From: JAVJSD01 sp040219575 | GTDB taxonomy: Bacteria > Planctomycetota > Planctomycetia > Pirellulales > Pirellulaceae | Length of the DNA stretch: 64,000 nucleotides | Direction: 5' to 3' | Assembly: GCA_040219575.1 (NCBI GenBank) | Contig: JAVJSD010000091.1 | Location: forward strand, 1 to 64,000 | Shown here: positions 59,309 to 64,000 of the stretch, in pieces | Layout of the letters: each line of letters begins with the position of its first letter | Numbering within the stretch: position 1 is the first letter of the stretch | Position numbers and translations under genes: made by a program | Notes under the pieces: model-generated | What the model saw: the letters and a program-made list of their open reading frames with translations, nothing else | Databases searched by the model: none | What the model was told of the DNA's origin: nothing

Positions 59309-60652
59309 TCAATTCACGACGCGGCACTTGGGGAGTGTTTGCTTCAATCGCCGCAGGCCTTCAGGTGAAATCTTCGTGCCCGGCACGAACAGCGACTCAA
59401 GGCTTGTCAGCGACTCGAGATGTTCGATTCCCGCGTCGGTGACCAGCGTGTCGTTGAGCCACAACACCTTGAGCCCTTCGAGCCCCTTCAAGTACTTGAG
59501 TCCCGAGTCGCCCACTTGCGTGCCGTCGAGGCCCAGGGTCTCGATCTGCACCGCGCGGCCCAGGTAGGGCATGGCGCCGTCGCGCAGCGGCGCCCCTTGC
59601 AGCGACAGGTAACGCAACTTGGGGTAGTCCTTGAGATGCTCCAACCCGGGCCCCTTGAGCGACGTGCCGGTGAGCACCAGCTTGTTGAGTTCGGGCAACG
59701 GCGGCAGCCGCAGCAGCCCCTCGTCGGTCACCTTGGTTCGGTTCAGCCACAGCACTTGCAGGTTGGGTAATCCCGCCAGGTGGTGCAGGGCGTCGTCGCC
59801 GATCGGTGTATCGTCGAGCCCCAGGCTCTCGAGTGTCTCGATGCCCGAGAGATTGGCCAGTGAAGCGTCGTCGATGTGCATCGCCTGCAGCGACAGATAG
59901 CGGAGTCGCGGCAGCGCGTGCAGGTGCTTCAAGCCGTCGCCATCGATGCTCGAGCCCGCCAAGTACAACTGCACGATGTCTTCGTTGTTCACCGCGGTCT
60001 TCAGCCCGGCGTTCGTCACGCTGGCATGGTTCAGATGCACCGCGCCGAGACGGTCGATACGGGTCAGATGCGCCAGTGCGTGCTCTTCGCCCTTCCATCC
60101 GCTTTCCAGGCGGATCGCGGTCATCGAGTCGTCGCCGATCTTGACGGTCTTAATGCTGCCGCCCCACATGCTTAACAGCGCGATGGCGCGTTGTCGGCGA
60201 GTGGGAGCAACCACGCGGAGCAGATGTTGGGCTTGTCGCGAAAGCTCCGTCCGCGGCGAATCGACGATCCGTTCGAGCGCCGTCACCGTGGCGTCGCGTG
60301 TGGCGAGGTCGTTGCTCTGCGCCAGGATGCGGAGCACGGTCGCCGCCCGCCACGACCGTTCGATGCTGCCTCCACCCAAGGCCTCGGCGAGCGGTTCGAT
60401 CATCGCGACGTCGGCTGATTCGCTCAAACGCCGCGTGGCCTGTTCGCGCGTTGCGTAACTGTCGTTGTCGAGTTGGCCGATGAGCGCGGAGATTCGCAGC
60501 GGGGGAGCGTCTTCGGCCCGCGCAAGGATTGCGGGAGAGATGGACAGCGCCAGCAGCACGACAGCCGGCCTGAGCCGTCGAATCGCGGCACACCGTCGTC
60601 TGCCGGCGGCGATTCGCCCCGGCGCCTCGATTCGATCATGAATTCCGCTCAC
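59309..60652 (-). CDS. Secreted planctomycete leucine-rich repeat protein
   Basis: This 447-residue protein has a basic N terminus, a signal-like hydrophobic segment (RPAVVLLALSISPAILARAE, about 28-47), a HEAT-like helical segment (about 50-150) with NDSYATREQATRRLSESADV, and about ten leucine-rich repeats (about 180-440) of the form LPNLQVLWLNRTKVTDEGLL. It probably binds a partner outside the cytoplasm. The GTG start at 60652 has a GGAGG site 5 bases upstream, better than the ATG candidates at 60754 and 60712. It ends 4 bases after the ArsC-like stop. Confidence 0.82.
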   Translation of the reverse strand: MSGIHDRIEAPGRIAAGRRRCAAIRRLRPAVVLLALSISPAILARAEDAPPLRISALIGQLDNDSYATREQATRRLSESADVAMIEPLAEALGGGSIERSWRAATVLRILAQSNDLATRDATVTALERIVDSPRTELSRQAQHLLRVVAPTRRQRAIALLSMWGGSIKTVKIGDDSMTAIRLESGWKGEEHALAHLTRIDRLGAVHLNHASVTNAGLKTAVNNEDIVQLYLAGSSIDGDGLKHLHALPRLRYLSLQAMHIDDASLANLSGIETLESLGLDDTPIGDDALHHLAGLPNLQVLWLNRTKVTDEGLLRLPPLPELNKLVLTGTSLKGPGLEHLKDYPKLRYLSLQGAPLRDGAMPYLGRAVQIETLGLDGTQVGDSGLKYLKGLEGLKVLWLNDTLVTDAGIEHLESLTSLESLFVPGTKISPEGLRRLKQTLPKCRVVN

Positions 60653-60984
60653 CGCGTCCTCCGCCTCGGCGTCGATCGGCCACCAGGTGCGTGCGGCCGA
60701 CGTCGCCATCATGACCCGTAGAACCGCTACCCACACAACAGCGCACCTCCGCATGATACGAGCAGGTGTTACTTCAGCGCGATGCGCGTCGCGCGGCGCC
60801 ACCCATAAACTCGTCGTATCTCGGGGCTGCGTCAAGTCTTTCGCGCTATTGGCTCGATAAAACCGAGGACCGGCGAACTTGTTCCCGGAAACGAGAATAC
60901 GGCCGCGGACAGGCCGTCGAGCGGAATGGCGGGTGACGGCGGACCCGGGACGTCATCGATCGCCGGGAATCGGGAGATGCCACG
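60653..60984. other. Divergent intergenic region
   Basis: This 332-base gap lies between the LRR gene and a small membrane gene on the plus strand. I see no strong promoter, hairpin or repeat. A GGGAGATGCC ribosome-like site precedes the start at 60985. Confidence 0.35.
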
Positions 60985-61278
60985 ATGGAATTCAATCGCA
61001 ACCACTACCTAATGGCCGGCATGGTGATTCTGCTGCTGGGGGTCCAGTTCCGGCTCGTCGACTCGTTCGTACTGAACGACCAGACGACCGCCATCGTCGA
61101 CAAGCAACTCAAGGCGACGGCGGTGGCGGCGGCCGACGATTCAACCGCCGCGCTGACGCAGGTGGCGCCGTCGTCGCGCTTGAAGGTCATTCGCCCACCC
61201 AAGTGGGTCGGCTGGGCGCTGATCTCGGTCGGCGGCGTGCTGGTACTGCACAGCCTGGCCATGAAGCGGCCGGATTAG
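60985..61278 (+). CDS. Small two-helix membrane protein
   Basis: This 97-residue protein has one transmembrane helix at each end (about 8-24 and 74-92) and a soluble loop between them. The loop is rich in Ala/Asp. It begins MEFNRNHYLMAGMVILLLG, and a GGGAGATGCC ribosome-like site precedes the ATG. No family is recognised. Its stop lies about 45 bases before the left end of repeat copy 3. Confidence 0.65.
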   Translation: MEFNRNHYLMAGMVILLLGVQFRLVDSFVLNDQTTAIVDKQLKATAVAAADDSTAALTQVAPSSRLKVIRPPKWVGWALISVGGVLVLHSLAMKRPD

Positions 61279-61323
61279 CGCACTCGCTCGGAGGTTTCCC
61301 AGGCGATCGACGAGTCCGCTCTT

Positions 61324-61454
61324 GCAGTGCTTTGTGACGGCTTGATCTTAGAGTAGCTGAACTCGTGAGAGTTCAGCAGTCCGTGACGACGTCTGAGCTT
61401 CCAGAAGTCTCACGACTTCTGCTACCCCCATTCTTCGCTGTCACGCTGCACTAG
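61324..61454 (+). mobile_element. CTAG-bounded double-hairpin element, copy 3
   Basis: This 131-base element is nearly identical to copy 2 (54066-54198) and has the same two facing GTAG-headed hairpins. Its left end is GCAG where the others have CTAG. Its right CTAG (61451-61454) is shared with copy 4, which begins at the same bases. There is no coding capacity. Confidence 0.8.
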
Positions 61455-61575
61455 GCTCCGTCTGGAAACGCAGACGGGGCAATTCGATTTGCAGCGGAAC
61501 TCGTGAGAGTTCCTCATTCCCAATGCCGGCGGAAGTCTCACGACTTCCGCTACGCAGTTTCCAAGCAAAGCCTAG
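61451..61575. mobile_element. CTAG-bounded double-hairpin element, copy 4 (tandem)
   Basis: This 125-base element starts with the CTAG of copy 3 and ends at CTAG 61572-61575, which contains the stop codon of the gene at 61572. Its ends (CTAGGCTCCGTCTGGAAAC and, on the minus strand, CTAGGCTTTGCTTGGAAAC) are inverted repeats at 15 of 19 positions but differ from those of copies 1-3. The inner hairpins keep the GGAACTC and GGAAGTC stems with the GTGA/TCAC loops. Confidence 0.75.
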
Positions 61576-62456
61576 TTGCGGCCGGTGCGTTCCTGCGGCA
61601 GGAAACGCTTTCCCGACTCGGCCTGCAGGGCGTCGCGAATCGGCGAATAGGGGCGAATCCGCACGCCGTCGTACGAGGCGTTGAACACGCCGTGCCCCGG
61701 AACGGCGAGTCGCACGTGCACCAGACCGATCGCGCCCACGCCGGGCTGAAACTCAGGCTGCACGGCCTGGAACGGAAGTTGGAACGACTTCCCGTCGCCC
61801 AGCGTGACGGACCGCGTCCATTTTCCCAAGGTGCGAAGTGGTTGGCCCGGGTGCGACGGGGAGTTGCGTTCGCGACGGGGGCGTCCCAACAGTTCCACGT
61901 GCAGCGTTCCCCGCGCGGGTACAACGCGACCTTCGCCATCGGTTGGAAAGACCTCCAGCACCAAGCCGTCGGTCTCCACATCGGCGTCCCAATTGGCGGC
62001 GTAGACGTCGAAATCGACGGCGGCGACTCGGGGCGAGAAGCCGAGTGCGGTCTGCGCGACCTGGGCGTGCGTTGGGTCTTGCGCTGATATCCCAGGCGTA
62101 TCTATGGCGGGATCCATGGCGGGAATCGCCGCCTCGGCCTGCTCGTCGCCGAATGGATTCGCTTTCAGTTGCTCCGCCACACGCCGAAGTCGCCCAGCGT
62201 CGATCGACTCCCCATCGTAATGCGCCGCCGCGACCGTCTCCCAGGCGATGGGCCGCAGCACCGAAATCGACTCGCTGCCGAAACGCAACCACAGTCGCTC
62301 TTCGCCCGTGCGTGAATCAATCCGACCCGTGAACGTACGGCCGTCCTGGAGTTCGATCGTCACCCGGTCGTCGGCGTTCACCGCCGCTGGATGCAACGTC
62401 GGGCACAGAGCGATGACGGCGGCGACATGAACAATCGTAAGAATCCGGAAAGTCAT
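61572..62456 (-). CDS. Secreted hypothetical protein with N-terminal beta-rich domain
   Basis: This 294-residue protein has a signal peptide (about 1-28). Residues about 30-75 resemble the beta-rich start seen in many planctomycete secreted proteins (VTIELQDGRTFTGRIDSRTG). A middle segment (about 85-140) looks disordered, and the C-terminal 130 residues (GKWTRSVTLGDGKSFQLPFQ onward) look like a beta-sandwich. Function unknown. The ATG at 62456 has a GGAG site 8 bases upstream, which fits better than the ATG at 62462. Its TAG stop is part of the repeat-element CTAG. Confidence 0.72.
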   Translation of the reverse strand: MTFRILTIVHVAAVIALCPTLHPAAVNADDRVTIELQDGRTFTGRIDSRTGEERLWLRFGSESISVLRPIAWETVAAAHYDGESIDAGRLRRVAEQLKANPFGDEQAEAAIPAMDPAIDTPGISAQDPTHAQVAQTALGFSPRVAAVDFDVYAANWDADVETDGLVLEVFPTDGEGRVVPARGTLHVELLGRPRRERNSPSHPGQPLRTLGKWTRSVTLGDGKSFQLPFQAVQPEFQPGVGAIGLVHVRLAVPGHGVFNASYDGVRIRPYSPIRDALQAESGKRFLPQERTGRN

Positions 62457-63029
62457 CGGCATTACTCCGCGGCAGGGCGTCGGGCGGCGATCGGGACGTT
62501 CCGACAAACCGCAAAGCCGATGCCGATCCGTCGCCGCTCCGGCCCCACATTCTCCACAGCCGCTGTCAACCGCCGCTCTGATGGCGATTTGCGTCGTCGA
62601 ACCAAATCATCCCGGCAAGCAGGAGGCCGCAACGATGATGCGGATTGGCAACACCGCCCGCTGCGAAACCTCGACATGCATGCGTCCCGAGTTCCCCCGC
62701 AGGATTCGCGATGGTGTATGCTTGTCTTGCCGGAGTCTCGCGATTGCGGGAGCCGTCGTGAAGTTGTGCTCCGCGAACCGAGTCGCCGGACCTACCCCGG
62801 GACGTGGGGGACGGAGGTGGGGGACAGACGGCGGCGGACGGTTGACCAACCGAGGGACGCCACTACGATAGCCTATTCGGCCTTTTCCGGTCCCGCGGGA
62901 TGGCACACTATCAAACCACCCGTAGGTAGCATTCGCGACTTGTCGTGATGTGACGTGCGCCGCTTGCTTGCACGCGGGTTAAGTTGCCATTACCCTTAGC
63001 TATCATCATTGTCCGTAGCAGGTGCAGGC
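62457..63029. other. Intergenic region, no supported gene
   Basis: These 573 bases between divergent genes hold no supported gene. GTGGGGGAC occurs twice near 62801 and 62817, four bases apart. The small ORFs here have unusual residue composition and overlap each other, so I do not call them. Confidence 0.4.
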
Positions 63030-63383
63030 ATGGTCGATCATCGACGCGTTGAAGTCTCCGAAGTGGGTGAAGTCACGGTGGTCCGATTCGTCGACCGCAA
63101 GATTCTCGATGCCGCCAATATCCAGGAGCTGGGTGAAGAGCTGTTCGCTCTGGTTGAGCGGGAGAGCCGCAAGAGCCTGCTGCTGAACTTCTCCAGCGTC
63201 GAATTCCTGTCCAGCGCCGCCTTGAACAAGCTGATTGTGCTCGACAAGAAGGTCAAGGCCGCCGGAGGCGTGCTCAAGTTCTGCGACCTCCGGCCCGAGA
63301 TTTATGATGTGTTCGTGATCACGCGCCTAAATCAGCTATTCGATATCAAACCCAATGAGGCGGACGCGCTGGCGGCATTCTGA
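63030..63383 (+). CDS. STAS-domain anti-sigma factor antagonist
   Basis: This 117-residue protein is a single STAS domain of the SpoIIAA/RsbV type, which releases a sigma factor by binding an anti-sigma kinase. The typical segment is LLLNFSSVEFLSSAALNKLI, with serines at the phosphorylation-loop position. The ATG at 63030 follows an AGGTGCAGG site. It is followed 192 bases later by an RsbW-like kinase on the same strand, the expected partner. The sigma factor is not in the window. Confidence 0.85.
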   Translation: MVDHRRVEVSEVGEVTVVRFVDRKILDAANIQELGEELFALVERESRKSLLLNFSSVEFLSSAALNKLIVLDKKVKAAGGVLKFCDLRPEIYDVFVITRLNQLFDIKPNEADALAAF

Positions 63384-63575
63384 CTCCCCCTGAAAGAAGG
63401 TAGAAAAACTGCTGGTTTTAGTTAGAATACGCATACGGAATAAGTCTTGAAGAGTGTTTGCTTTTCTCCCCGCTGCACCACGGAACTTATCTAGCTAGCG
63501 GGGCACGGTGGTGCGCGGCGACAGGCCGAGGCGGCTTGTGGTGGTGCTTTCCATGGCTACGGCATCTGTGAGTCC

Positions 63576-64000
63576 ATGTCGAATCCCACGATGAATTGGA
63601 CGTCGATCGGCGAATTGGATCTCCCCAGCGAGGCGGCGGCGGGCAAACGAGCCGTCGACGAACTGCTGCGGCGCCTGCAAGAGCACGAGTGGCAGGAGAA
63701 CGACATCTTCGGCGTCCACCTGGCCGTCGAGGAGGCGCTGGTCAACGCCATCAAGCACGGCAACCAATACGACGATCAAAAGAAGGTCCGCTTCCTCTTC
63801 AAGCTCTGCAAGGATCGCGTGCGGATCGAGATCATCGATGAGGGCGAAGGCTTCGACCCCACCGAGGTGCCCGACCCCACCGACGACGACAATCTCGAGA
63901 CCCCCTCCGGCCGCGGCATCATGCTGATGCGCAACTTCATGTCGTTCGTCGAGTACAACGCCTCCGGCAACCACGTGGTGATGGAGAAGGTGCGCGAGAA
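63576..64000 (+). CDS. RsbW-like anti-sigma serine kinase (truncated by window end)
   Basis: At least 141 residues are present; the 3' end lies outside the window. The HATPase fold of anti-sigma kinases is clear: the N-box EEALVNAIKHGN, the G1 box DEGEGFDP and the G2 box GRGIMLM. It probably phosphorylates the STAS protein encoded just upstream, as in the SpoIIAB/RsbW partner switch. ATG 63576 begins MSNPTMNWTSIGELDLPSEA; ATG 63591 is an alternative start. Confidence 0.85.
   Translation, partial: MSNPTMNWTSIGELDLPSEAAAGKRAVDELLRRLQEHEWQENDIFGVHLAVEEALVNAIKHGNQYDDQKKVRFLFKLCKDRVRIEIIDEGEGFDPTEVPDPTDDDNLETPSGRGIMLMRNFMSFVEYNASGNHVVMEKVRE

Noticed and set aside
62391..62948. Overlapping small open frames in the gap before the STAS gene
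   Set aside because: Atypical composition, mutual overlap and no ribosome sites; treated as non-coding.
1..64000. tRNA, rRNA and complete insertion sequences
   Set aside because: I looked for T-loop motifs, rRNA-like conserved runs and transposase genes and saw none; short or divergent tRNAs could be missed by eye.

Overview
The window is 64 kb of GC-rich, densely coded chromosome from a planctomycete, most likely of the Pirellulales type. That placement is an inference from gene content. It carries the planctomycete-specific families PSCyt1/PSCyt2/PSD1 (DUF1549/DUF1553), DUF1501, DUF1592-group and DUF1552, together with planctomycete-style leucine-rich repeat proteins, a DUF6807 (PmoA-like) protein, several short membrane proteins without wider relatives, and many short palindromic intergenic repeats. 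I found no rRNA, tRNA, CRISPR array, prophage or complete insertion sequence.

Layout. 0-6 kb: a small conserved protein, a membrane-anchored alpha/beta hydrolase, an AT-richer gene for a TerB-like/double-SAP/PD-(D/E)XK protein, and a DUF1501 protein. 6-10 kb: a secreted rhodanese, a DegT-type aminotransferase, an NAD-dependent epimerase and a condensation-domain acyltransferase in one direction. 10-15 kb: a PSCyt/PSD1 cytochrome protein followed by its DUF1501 partner on the minus strand. 15-20 kb: an overlapping operon of a PA-IL-lectin-like protein, a TPR-glycosyltransferase-FkbM fusion and a PlsC-like acyltransferase. 20-24 kb: a DUF1592-group/DUF1552 pair. 24-32 kb: a TPR-2OG oxygenase, a membrane protein, an RluA pseudouridine synthase, an LRR protein, Pcm, and a two-component system. 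32-42 kb: a porin divergent from the two-component system, hydrolases, a BNR-repeat protein and several secreted unknowns. 42-48 kb: a second DUF1592-group/DUF1552 pair plus an ankyrin protein. 48-51 kb: an XRE-cupin regulator divergent from tdh-kbl (threonine to glycine plus acetyl-CoA). 51-64 kb: a PH-like membrane protein, DUF6807, a ferritin-like protein, pabA/trpG-moeA, a CAP protein, MATE, an ArsC-like protein, an LRR protein, a STAS protein and, cut by the window end, an RsbW-like kinase.

How the genes work together. The clearest units are three secreted cytochrome modules, in which a c-type haem/PSD protein is paired with a Tat-exported DUF1501 or DUF1552 protein; tdh-kbl with its probable regulator; the sensor kinase/regulator pair facing a porin; and the lectin-glycosyltransferase-acyltransferase operon, which suggests cell-surface glycolipid or glycan assembly.

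The most striking non-coding signal is a set of GTAG- or GTGG-headed hairpins of the REP type, many arranged as inverted pairs. Four larger elements of 125-133 bp are built from two such hairpins and bounded by CTAG. Three of their ends coincide with the TAG stop codon of a neighbouring gene, and two elements sit in tandem sharing one CTAG. No RAYT transposase gene is present here, so any mobilising enzyme would be elsewhere in the genome.
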